From Bog-756 sp963727955 (GTDB taxonomy: Bacteria > Actinomycetota > Acidimicrobiia > Acidimicrobiales > RAAP-2), in assembly GCA_963727955.1 (NCBI GenBank), contig CAVSII010000011.1, positions 1 to 64,000 of the forward strand: DNA of 64,000 bases. Reading direction: 5' to 3'. The notes beneath the pieces were generated by a model that saw only the letters and a list, made by a program, of their open reading frames with translations, was not told the DNA's origin and ran no database searches. Positions within the stretch are counted from its first letter, which is position 1, and the number at the start of each line of letters is the position of its first letter. Shown one piece after another: positions 27,040 to 35,153 of the stretch. The position numbers and the translations under genes were made by a program.

Positions 27040-29382
27040 TCAGGTAGCGGTTGGTGTGAACCGAGTGGCGAGTGCCACCAGATCTGGCTCGTCGGTGAGG
27101 GAGCGATGCGAGGGACCTGAGGCTCGCTGTCGGGCCAACGCCACGAAACTGTCGGTGTTCCGTCGAGTGGGATCTGCGATCGCGTTGGCTGCGGCCAGGG
27201 CGGAATCGGCGAGCAGTTGGGATTCGGGATCCCCGATTGCCTTTGCCGCTCTGACGGCATCTGCCGCGAAGAGGGCTGCTGCGGCGGTTTGATCTGCACC
27301 GATCGCCCACCAGGCCAGTCCCGCCAGCACTCGGGCTTGACCGGCGGGAAGGTCGGCGTCCCGGTAACGCTCAGCGGCAGTCTCGAGCAGACCTCTCGCC
27401 CGTGAAAGGTCACCGAGGTGACGGGCGACGGCCGCTTGGCCGACCATGGCGTCGGCCGAAAGCCACGGGTTGTAGCAGCACCCGATCGCCTCTTGGTAGA
27501 GATGGTCGGCGGTGGTGGCGTCACCTTGTCTGGCCCGCACACCAGCCAAAGAGACGAGGCAAAAGGGAAGGTAGGGATGCTGCTCGGTCGCCCGGCACCG
27601 TTCCAACAGCGCTTCGTACGTGACTGACGCGGCCTCGAAATCACCTTTTGCCGCGGCAACTCCGGCGAGGGCGTTCAGTGCATTAACCACCAGCAAAACC
27701 TCACCTGCTGCGTCGAAGCGCCCAATGCTCGAGAGGGCCGCCGCCTCCGCCTCGTCGAGACGCCCAAACGACGCCATATTCCAGCTGACCAACATGTCGT
27801 GTGTACCGAGAAGCCACCCGTGCTCATGAGGCCCGAGGTGCATCTGGGTCTCCATTGTGTCGTGCTGACCGGGTAGCCACCGCTGGTCATCAGGGCCGAG
27901 CAGCATCTGTGCTTCCGCCAGAGCTTCCAGCGACCGGCTGAATTGGTGGGCGCGTATCAGTACCGACGCTCCAAGCAGGAGCGCCTCGGCCAGGCGGATA
28001 GGGTCGCCCCCCGGCCTCAAGACGGCAATCGCCTCTTCACATTCGACGACACCCGCCGCCGGGCTGAACGACATGCCCACGCAGTAGCCGTGCCAGACGA
28101 GGGCGGTGGCGTGCAGCTCAGCACGGCATTTCCCTTCGGCACCCAGCGCGCTGGCTAACCAACGGGCGCCTTCGGCAAAATCACTGTTGACGAACCACAG
28201 CCAGGCCATCCCGGAGACCATGGACAGTGCGGCATCGATGTTTCCGGTGCCCAAATGCCAATCGATCGCAGCTTTCAGATTGCCCAACTCCGGGGTTAGG
28301 CGTTCGCTCCACTCCGGCGCTCCGGCACCTCGTAGGCGTTCGTTGGCATTCTCGGCGAAGTGGCGGTAGTAGCCGGCGTGTCTGGTGCGAACCGTGTCGG
28401 CCTTGTCGGAGTCGTCGAGACGGGCGGTGCCGTACTCCCACAACGTCTGCAGCTGAGTGAACCGAGTCTCGCCGGGTGTCGGGGCCGTGACGAGGGACTT
28501 GTCCACCAGGCGAGTCATGACGTCGAGGACGTCGGTGCTCGGGAGCTCGTCATCGCTGCAGACGGCCTCGACTGCTTCGAGCTCGCAGCCGCCAACGAAG
28601 ACCGACAGGCGAGCGAACAGCCGCCGCTCGTCTTCGAAGAGGAGGTCGTAGCTCCAGTCCACGACGGCACGCAGCGTCTGTTGGCGGGGCAACGCGGTGC
28701 GGGCGCCGCGGGTGAGCAGCGCAAAGCGGTCGTCGAGTCGCTGGGCCAGCGTGGACAGAGGGAGGGCTCGAAGGCGGGCGGCGGCGAGCTCGATGGCCAG
28801 GGGCAGGCCATCGAGTCGTTGGCAAATGCCATCGATGATCGCTTTGGTCGGGCCGCCGCCTTCGAATCCTGGCTGGACCGCACGAGCCCGATCCACGAAG
28901 AGTTCGATGGCAGCCGCGGATGCCAGACCGGCTATGGGTATGAGGATCTCGCCAGGAACTCCAAGTGGTTCGCGACTGGTGGCCACTAGGCGAAGACCGG
29001 GTACCTTTCCGACCAGGGTGTGGGCGAGGCGCGCAGCCTCGTCGATGACGTGTTCGCAGTTGTCGAGGACGACCACGAGCGAGCGGCCGGCGAGGTGGCG
29101 GGCGATGAGTTCGGCCGTCGATCCAGAGGGCTGGGCGTCACCCGGAGGCCGGGCGGCTCCGAGCGTGCCGACCGCGGCCGGGGCGACCCCTTCGGGATCA
29201 GTGACGCCAGCGAGTTCGATCAGCCAGGTGCCGCCCGAGTGCTGTTCCCGCAAGCGGGCCGCGGCCTCGACGGCCAGACGGGTCTTGCCCACTCCACCGG
29301 GTCCGATCAGTGTGACCAAGCGGCTGGAGGCAATCGCTTCTGCCACCTGTTCCAGTTCGGCGTCGCGCCCGAGAAATCTGCT
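27040..29382 (-). pseudogene. SARP/AfsR-like regulator, C-terminal part (NB-ARC + TPR), cut by IS5 insertion
   Basis: 780 residues of an AfsR-like regulator: 'FLGRDAELEQV', P-loop 'VTLIGPGGVGKTRL', 'VVVLDNCEHV' (Walker B), 'LRLVATSREPLGV', 'GLPLAIELAAARLRALPL', then a winged-helix region and TPRs ending 'ATRFTPTAT'. The N-terminal DNA-binding half lies at 30970-31777 on the other side of a mobile element. Joining 30970 directly to 29381 gives 'GNLPEPLSRFLGRDAEL' with no base gained or lost. The open frame continues about 50 bases into the element, with a GTG at 29433, so a truncated ATPase-TPR protein might still be made. Without the DNA-binding domain it cannot act as a normal SARP. Confidence 0.85.
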
Positions 29383-29396
29383 TAGAGCGCGCGCCA

Positions 29397-30242
29397 TTAG
29401 GCGACTGCCATCGAGTCCCAGCGCTTCGACCACTTGACCAGCTTGACGGTGATGATCAGGGCGACGGCCAGTGCGAACTGGGCCAGACGGTGGGCGCTGA
29501 ATCGGTCGGTGTTCCTCCTCAGTTGGCCGAAGTTACTCAGCCAGGAGTTGGTGCGCTCGACCGGCCAGCGCAGACCCATGGGCTGGGGCTTGGGTCCCTC
29601 GGTCGACCCCCGTTTGCGTTTCTTGGCGATCACGGCGTCGGTGATGCCGCGCTCAACGAGGCGAGTGCGGGTGAGGTCGGAGTCATAACCCCGGTCGAGC
29701 CACAGCGTCTCGATCTCACTCAGCAGGCCACGCTGGCCGACATCGTCCAGAGTCGGTGCGAGCAGGATGGAGTCGTTGCGGTTGGCTCCTTCGGCGACCC
29801 AGCCGATGGGTACTCCGTTGGTGTCGGTGGCAACCGACCACTTCCATCCGGTCTTGCCCCGGTCGGTCGGGTTGGGCCCGGTCCCCTCACCACCCATCGG
29901 TGCCTTGTGCAGTGACCCGTCGACTGACACCTCGGAGAGGTCGAGGCCGATCACCTTGTCGAACCCATTGATGGCTTCTTCGACCAGGTGTTGGAATGCA
30001 CCGGCGGCCACCCACTCGTCCCGGCGGCGACGCAGGGTGGTCTCGCTTCCTTTACCCAGCCTGCCGGCCACGTCCCAGGAGCACCCGGTGACCAGCCGGA
30101 ACAAGATGGCCTCGAAGCAGTCCCGGTCCGAGATCCGAGGACGGTGACAGCCCAGGGGGTGGGTGGTTTCCCCGCGTTTGGGCAGGTAGGCGGCAAAAGA
30201 CTGCCAGATGGCGTCGACGACGGTCGGTGCGAGTGCAAGCAT
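29397..30242 (-). CDS. IS5-family transposase
   Basis: About 281 aa from ATG 30242 (a longer frame opens at 30302). An N-terminal DUF4096-like region ('VDAIWQSFAAYLP', 'DCFEAILFRLVTGCSWDVAG') is followed by a DDE domain: Asp in 'SEVSVDGSLHKAP', Asp in 'LWLDRGYDSDLTRTRL', Glu in 'RWPVERTNSWLSNFGQLRRN'. All three catalytic residues and the YREK-like 'VERTNSWL' context are intact in a single frame, so it could be active. Its stop codon lies inside the left inverted repeat. Confidence 0.9.
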   Translation of the reverse strand: MLALAPTVVDAIWQSFAAYLPKRGETTHPLGCHRPRISDRDCFEAILFRLVTGCSWDVAGRLGKGSETTLRRRRDEWVAAGAFQHLVEEAINGFDKVIGLDLSEVSVDGSLHKAPMGGEGTGPNPTDRGKTGWKWSVATDTNGVPIGWVAEGANRNDSILLAPTLDDVGQRGLLSEIETLWLDRGYDSDLTRTRLVERGITDAVIAKKRKRGSTEGPKPQPMGLRWPVERTNSWLSNFGQLRRNTDRFSAHRLAQFALAVALIITVKLVKWSKRWDSMAVA

Positions 30243-30387
30243 GGGACCTCCACTGGTTCGTTGGTGTTGGGACGCAGCCGGATCATGTCCGGTCCGACAC
30301 AACGACCGGTGGACCTTTTTGCCTGGTCATGGGTGGTCCACCGCCGCGGCACACCCGGCGGTGACAATGGCCCCAGAGGAGGTGGCC

Positions 30388-30918
30388 ATGGCCAAGATCA
30401 GACGGAACGGACCCTGCCCGTGCGGGAGCGGAAGCAAAGCAAAGCGCTGCTGCTATGGGAACGACGGGGCCCTGGAGATTCACCACCTTCCTGCCGAGCT
30501 CTGCGAAGAGGTGATCCCGGACCTGAAGCGAATCGACAGGGACGAGTTCCGGGCTCTCTTTGACGAGCTGCTCTATCTGCCGGAGATCGACACGTCACTC
30601 CAGCAGCGCCTTGGGATCCTCACGCCCGACATGGACCGTGCCATCAGCGCCCTCCAGGAGGACGATGTCGAGGTATTCGACGAAGTGCTGGACAAGGTGG
30701 TGGCGGACGTCGACTCGCCGGGGCGTCGCATCGAGCTGGCTCAAGCAGTCCTCACACTGCGAGACGAGGGACGCATCCCCTCCGAACTCGCTGCAGCCGC
30801 CGTTCTCGAACTCGACGGCAAGGAGTCGACCCTGTTCCTCTCCTCGGTGGCCGAGTCGCTGGCCGTCCTAGCCGGAGACCGGCGTACGCCCGCTGGGATC
30901 CTCGTAGCCACCCGATAG
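30388..30918 (+). CDS. SEC-C motif protein, passenger of the IS5 element
   Basis: 176 aa with a strong ribosome site (AGAGGAGG, 30376-30383). The N-terminus is a SEC-C zinc motif: 'MAKIRRNGPCPCGSGSKAKR' then 'CCYGN' (CxC...CC), known from the SecA C-terminus and from many small proteins. The rest is acidic and helical ('LPEIDTSLQQRLGILTPDMD', 'RIELAQAVLTLRDEGRIPSE') with no recognised domain. It lies between the transposase and the right inverted repeat of the element, divergently transcribed, and therefore moves with it. Function unknown; zinc-dependent protein or nucleic-acid binding is likely. Confidence 0.8.
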   Translation: MAKIRRNGPCPCGSGSKAKRCCYGNDGALEIHHLPAELCEEVIPDLKRIDRDEFRALFDELLYLPEIDTSLQQRLGILTPDMDRAISALQEDDVEVFDEVLDKVVADVDSPGRRIELAQAVLTLRDEGRIPSELAAAAVLELDGKESTLFLSSVAESLAVLAGDRRTPAGILVATR

Positions 30919-30969
30919 CCAGCAGGTACAGCCCCCGGCGCCCCGCTCGCCTACCTATTGGCGGCGCTC

Positions 30970-31777
30970 TTAGTGGTTCGGGCAGGTTGCCTGGTACCGA
31001 CGCCAGCGCCCGCGGACGGGGCGCTGGCGGTTGCTCGGCGACGAGGGACGGGTCGTGGTCAAGGACGCGGGTTTCCAACTCGCGCAGGCTCGAGCCCGGG
31101 TCGACTCCGAGCTCGTCTACCAGGTGGTCACGGATTTCGGTGTAGGCCCGCAACGCCTCGGCTTGGCGTCCCGCTCGGTAGAGCGCCAACATGAGCAGCT
31201 CCCAAAGGCGCTCGCGTAGCGGGTGGTCGCGGCACAGCGCTTCTAGCTCGCCCACCAGCTCGTTGTGATGGCCAAGCGCCAGGTCCGCTTCGACTCGGTA
31301 CTCGGTTGCCACCAGGGCTAACTCGTTTAAATGGGCCCGCTCGGCGTCGGCGAAGCCGGCATAGGCGAACTCGGACAGCGGCTCACCGCGCCGCAACCGG
31401 AGGGCGTCACCGAGCACGGCGGACGCCTGGGCCGCTTCGCCCTCGGTGCTGAGGCGGCGCCCTTCGGCCACCAAGTCCTCGAATCGGGCTGCGTCCAGGT
31501 CAGCGGCACTGATATCGAGTGCGTAGCCGGATTCGGAGGTGACGATAGCGGAGGCTCCGAGGGTCCGGCGCAGTTGGACGATCTGTGCCTGTAGGGCGTT
31601 GGTCGGCTTCGCCGTCTGCCCGTCGCCCCAGAGCTGGTCGATCAGACGATCGGCGCTGACCGGATTCCCTCGGTTGAGCGCCAGGATAGCCAGGAGGGCC
31701 CGTTGCTTGGCGCCACGAACGGGTACTGCCACGCCCCCTCTGACCACCTCGAACTCGCCCAAGAGCTTCACTTCCAC
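30970..31777 (-). pseudogene. SARP/AfsR-like regulator, N-terminal part (OmpR HTH + BTAD)
   Basis: From GTG 31777: 'VEVKLLGEFEVVRGG', winged helix 'PTNALQAQIVQLRRTLGA', then BTAD 'RRGEPLSEFAYAGFADAERA' and 'EALRAYTEIRDHLVDELGVDPG', ending 'ASVPGNLPEPL' at the insertion point. The open frame runs about 70 codons further into the IS as unrelated sequence. A product with DNA-binding and BTAD domains but no ATPase would resemble a small SARP activator such as ActII-ORF4, so residual or constitutive activity is possible. It is divergent from the ABC operon, with a shared control region between them. Confidence 0.85.
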
Positions 31778-31830
31778 GCTCCCACGGTACGACCGATGGC
31801 CAGGTGCGGCCTGATTGAGCTGACTTGCGC

Positions 31831-31861
31831 ACCTCAGGCCCACGTCAGCAGGACCTCAGGC
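31831..31861 (+). promoter_or_regulatory. SARP-type direct repeats before the ABC operon
   Basis: ACCTCAGGC (31831), ACGTCAGCA (31842) and ACCTCAGGC (31853): exact 11-bp steps, the outer two identical. They lie 52 bp before the ATPase start and about 54 bp from the regulator start. They share the CCTCAGG heptamer with 26949-26977, so one SARP probably controls both loci. Confidence 0.7.
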
Positions 31862-31912
31862 ACCGAGCGCAGGCTGCCTCCAGGACCAAGAACATCGAGG
31901 AAAGGAAGCACC

Positions 31913-32842
31913 ATGATCGAGGCAAACCACCTGACCAAGCGCTACGGCAAGACCGTGGCTGTCGATGAGGTCTCCTTTACAGTCAAGCCCGGGCAGGTGA
32001 CCGGTTTCCTCGGCCCGAACGGGGCTGGCAAGTCGACCACCATGCGCATGATCCTGGGCCTCGACACCCCGACTTCAGGCGAAGTCCGCGTGGACGGCAA
32101 GCCCTACAGCCAGCTGGCCGACCCCCTCCGGTCGGTCGGGGCGCTCCTGGACGCCAAAGCCATCGTCGGTGGCCGTAGTGCCGCCAACCACCTCATGTGG
32201 CTGGCCGACAGCAATGGCATCCCCCACCGACGCGTCGCCGAGGTACTTGACATCGTCGGGCTCAGCGACGTGGCCGGAAAGCGGGTCGGGACTTTCTCGC
32301 TTGGCATGAACCAGAGGCTCGGCATCGCTGGAGCGCTACTCGGCGACCCCGAGACGGTGATGTTCGACGAGCCGATCAACGGGCTCGACCCCGAAGGCAT
32401 CCTCTGGATCCGCAACCTGATGAAGTCCCTGGCATCACAAGGCCGCACGGTGTTCCTCTCGAGCCACCTGATGAGCGAGATGGCCCAGACCGCCGATCAC
32501 CTGATCGTGATCGGTCGGGGCCGCATCATTGCCGATGCCGGTACCGGTGAGTTCATCAACCGGCACACGGCGTCGAGTGTTCGGGTCCGGGCCGTGGAGC
32601 AGACCGATCTGGCCGAGGTTCTGACTCAGCGCGGCGCGTTGATCGAGCGTGGATCTGACGGCGCCATGGTCGTGACCGGAATGGACTCCGCCACCATCGG
32701 CGCCGCCGCTCGTTCCCATGACATCACCCTCGTCGAGCTGGCCCCACTGGGATCGTCGCTCGAAGACGCCTATTTCGACCTGACCAAGGACCAAACCGAC
32801 TACCACGCCGGCCAACTGGTCGGCGCAACCAAAGGAGCCTGA
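31913..32842 (+). CDS. ABC transporter ATPase
   Basis: 309 aa with GAGGAAAGGAAG upstream of ATG 31913. Walker A 'GFLGPNGAGKSTTMRMILG', signature 'VGTFSLGMNQRLGIAGALLG' (LSLGM in place of LSGGQ, usual in this subfamily), Walker B 'TVMFDEPINGLDP', and the H-loop His in 'TVFLSSHLMSEMAQ'. CcmA/DrrA-type ATPases energise export of drugs or lipids. The C-terminal 'LAPLGSSLEDAYFDLT' is typical. It forms an operon with the permease 1 bp downstream. Confidence 0.93.
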   Translation: MIEANHLTKRYGKTVAVDEVSFTVKPGQVTGFLGPNGAGKSTTMRMILGLDTPTSGEVRVDGKPYSQLADPLRSVGALLDAKAIVGGRSAANHLMWLADSNGIPHRRVAEVLDIVGLSDVAGKRVGTFSLGMNQRLGIAGALLGDPETVMFDEPINGLDPEGILWIRNLMKSLASQGRTVFLSSHLMSEMAQTADHLIVIGRGRIIADAGTGEFINRHTASSVRVRAVEQTDLAEVLTQRGALIERGSDGAMVVTGMDSATIGAAARSHDITLVELAPLGSSLEDAYFDLTKDQTDYHAGQLVGATKGA

Positions 32843-32843
32843 T

Positions 32844-33674
32844 ATGAGCACTACGACCCAGACCATCGACACGATTCTCTTCACACCCCCCGCTCCATCG
32901 GAGCGGACTCCCAGGATCCGCAGGATCGTCAAGGCGGAGTGGACCAAGCTGCGCACCCTGCCCTCCACCTGGAGGACAGTGGTCATGGCCCTTGTCATTT
33001 CGGTTGCCCTCGGGGCGATCCTCTGTGTCTCCCAAGTCCAGCAGTGGTCGAAGATGACGGCCGGGCAGCGCCAAACGTTCGACCCAACCGCCTGTTCCCT
33101 CTTCGGCATTGTGTTCGTCGGTGCCGTGCTGATTGCGGCCCTTGGAGTACGGGCTATGACTTCCGAGTATGTGACGGGGATGATTCGGTCTACCTTTGCC
33201 GCTACGCCCAACAGGCGGCGGGTACTTGCAGCTAAGGCCGGGATCATTGCGGTATTCGTGTTCCCGGTGGCGCTGCTGACTTCAGTGATCAGCTTTGAAG
33301 TGGGCCAGCGGATCTTCACCAGCAAGCACCTCGCTGTGTCCTTTACTCACCCCGGCGTCCTCCAAGCGGTCGTGTTCTGTGCCCTGGCAGTGACCCTTGT
33401 TGCCGTCATGGGAGTCGGACTCGGCGGCCTCATACGACACACCGCAGCCGCGACCACGACACTGGTCCTGGTCATCGTGGGAGGCGTCACGCTCGGTCAA
33501 TTGCTTCCGGCAGGCCTTCGCCAATACGTGCCTGGGACTGCGCTGCAGGCCGCCATCACGGTGAACCACTCAGCGGGACTTCTACGGCCGGGCACTGCCG
33601 TCTTGGTCCTCGGTATCTATGCCGCAATCGCATTAGCGGGGGCCTGCATCCGGATGTCCCAGGGCGACGCCTGA
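32844..33674 (+). CDS. ABC-2 type transporter permease
   Basis: 276 aa with about six hydrophobic segments ('TVVMALVISVALGAILCV', 'LFGIVFVGAVLIAALGV', 'AGIIAVFVFPVALLTSVISF', 'VFCALAVTLVAVMGVGLGGL', 'TTTLVLVIVGGVTLGQLLP', 'TAVLVLGIYAAIALAGA'). The cytosolic 'RIVKAEWTKLRTLPSTW' at the N-terminus and 'MTSEYVTGMIRSTFAATPNR' are hallmarks of ABC-2 permeases that pair with DrrA-like ATPases. Probably an efflux pump under SARP control. Confidence 0.92.
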   Translation: MSTTTQTIDTILFTPPAPSERTPRIRRIVKAEWTKLRTLPSTWRTVVMALVISVALGAILCVSQVQQWSKMTAGQRQTFDPTACSLFGIVFVGAVLIAALGVRAMTSEYVTGMIRSTFAATPNRRRVLAAKAGIIAVFVFPVALLTSVISFEVGQRIFTSKHLAVSFTHPGVLQAVVFCALAVTLVAVMGVGLGGLIRHTAAATTTLVLVIVGGVTLGQLLPAGLRQYVPGTALQAAITVNHSAGLLRPGTAVLVLGIYAAIALAGACIRMSQGDA

Positions 33675-33711
33675 ACTTCGAGCTCCGATCGACCACCCGA
33701 AAGGAAGAACA

Positions 33712-33903
33712 ATGATCGAGGAAAACCACCCGACCAATCGGTACGGCGAGACCGTGGCCGTCGACCAATCAGAACCGCTGGTCCAAGGACCACGGACATT
33801 CACCTGGGTCCTGGCCGGCTGCCTTTTCGCAGCCGCATCGATCATGATGTCCAAGGACGCGATCGACTACGAGGTGAAGCGCTCGCTCTCGCTCGGCTCG
33901 TGA
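33712..33903 (+). CDS. Small chimeric membrane protein beginning with a duplicated ABC ATPase 5-prime end
   Basis: 63 aa. The first 19 residues, 'MIEENHPTNRYGETVAVDQ', mirror the ATPase start 'MIEANHLTKRYGKTVAVDE'. The similarity also covers the ribosome site at DNA level (GAAAGGAAGAACAATGATCGA against GAAAGGAAGCACCATGATCGA). After that the protein is unrelated: one membrane span 'FTWVLAGCLFAAASIMM' and a short charged tail. It has no nucleotide-binding motif. It may be a translated by-product of a partial duplication or a new small membrane protein. Confidence 0.55.
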   Translation: MIEENHPTNRYGETVAVDQSEPLVQGPRTFTWVLAGCLFAAASIMMSKDAIDYEVKRSLSLGS

Positions 33904-34133
33904 CCAGGGTCGAGCCAGGCCAGGCGATGGGTGCCCTGAGACGGAGAAGCCAGTCGTCGGGTGGGAGAACCGCAGATCGCACACCCAGCGGAAAACCATC
34001 TACGGCGAGACGATGTGCCGGTGATCACCGACTCTTGAGGAACCGGGGTCTGCTTTCGTTGAGGTCGACCTGTTCAGGTTCGATCGGAGCTCCGAATCTC
34101 ACATTCGTATACGGCAGTCCAATCACGGACCGC

Positions 34134-35072
34134 TCAGCGGGCAGTCATCAGGTCTGCCCACCACTTGGGCTCGGGCCGGAACGGGGTGGCTGATCGGCCG
34201 ATGGCGTCGGTGTCGAACCGGTATACCAAGCCGGCGGCGGGCTGGGCTCGACGTAGCTCGTCGCTCCAGCCTTCCGTGGCGGTGGTGACGAAGAGTCGAT
34301 CAAGCCTTGGGCCTCCGAAGGCGCATGAGGTGGACTGAGGGGTAGGGACGCGGAGTACTTCGCGCAACAGACCGTTAGAGGCGTAGCGGTGGACCCGTCC
34401 GCCGCCGTAGATGGCCACCCAGATGTCGCCGTTGGCGTCGACGGTGAGGCCATCGGGTGCGCCGACCTCTTGGGGGAGGGTGGCCAGCACCCGACCATTC
34501 GAAATCGTGGCCGTTTCGGCATGGAACTCGAAAGCATGAATGACGCGTGGTCCGCTATCGGCCAGATACATAGTGGCGCCGTCGGGGCTCCATCCCAGGC
34601 CGTTCGAAATGGTCAGATCCCCGAGCACGAGTTCGATCTGGCCATCGCCGCTGAGGCGGTAGAGAGCCCCACCGCCGGGATGGAAATCTTCGGCCACGGC
34701 GCCCACCCAAAAGCGGCCTTGAGGGTCACAGGCGCCGTCGTTCATCCTTGTACCCTCGGGGGCGAATTCTGCAATTGGCTGCAGGTCCCCTTGTGCGGAC
34801 AGGTGCATGAGGCCCTGGCCCGCAGCCACGATCCAGCCGTCGTCGTCCTGTACAGGGGCAATGGCTCCCACCGTGCCGGGCACCTGATAGGCCCGCACCA
34901 GGTCGAGCCCGTCATCCTCGTCGATGCGGCCGCGATAGATCCGGCCGAGCAGGATATCCACGGCCAATATTTCATTCCGGCGCGAGTCCCATCTCAGACC
35001 TTCTCCAAGCACGGCTTGAGTGAATGTGCACGCCACTGCCTCGCCTGTCACGACGGGATCGATTCCAGACAC
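34134..35072 (-). CDS. SMP-30/gluconolactonase family protein
   Basis: 312 aa, six-bladed propeller lactonase. Metal ligands typical of the family are visible: Glu in 'AVLGEGLRWDSRRNEILAVD', Asn and Asp in 'RMNDGACDPQGRFWVG', Asn in 'TISNGLGWSPDGATMYLADS', Asp in 'GAPDGLTVDANGDIWVAIYG'. It probably hydrolyses sugar lactones; cytosolic, no signal peptide. GTG start. No sugar pathway genes are adjacent. Confidence 0.9.
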   Translation of the reverse strand: MSGIDPVVTGEAVACTFTQAVLGEGLRWDSRRNEILAVDILLGRIYRGRIDEDDGLDLVRAYQVPGTVGAIAPVQDDDGWIVAAGQGLMHLSAQGDLQPIAEFAPEGTRMNDGACDPQGRFWVGAVAEDFHPGGGALYRLSGDGQIELVLGDLTISNGLGWSPDGATMYLADSGPRVIHAFEFHAETATISNGRVLATLPQEVGAPDGLTVDANGDIWVAIYGGGRVHRYASNGLLREVLRVPTPQSTSCAFGGPRLDRLFVTTATEGWSDELRRAQPAAGLVYRFDTDAIGRSATPFRPEPKWWADLMTAR

Positions 35073-35153
35073 CAGAACTCAACTGCAGCGGCGCTCCTCA
35101 TGGCCGGCAGGCATCGCGCAGGGCACCTCGATATCCAACCAAATGGAAGCGCG

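Larger units (their letters stand above)
29385..30969. mobile_element. IS5-family element with SEC-C passenger gene
   Basis: Left end GAGCGCGCGCCATTAGG (29385-29401) and right end, read inward, GAGCGCCGCCAATAGG (30969-30954) form near-perfect terminal inverted repeats with one gap and one mismatch. Both ends are flanked by TTA (29382-29384 and 30970-30972), a 3-bp TNA-type target duplication as made by IS5/IS427-group elements. The 1585-bp unit holds an intact transposase (minus) and a divergent 176-aa SEC-C protein (plus). It interrupts the SARP gene in frame-neutral fashion, showing that the insertion was a single clean event. Confidence 0.85.

Noticed and set aside
26640..27659. Minus-strand 339-codon frame overlapping the SARP C-terminal part
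   Set aside because: Pro/Ser/Arg-rich with no domain; overlaps the well-supported TPR region in another frame.
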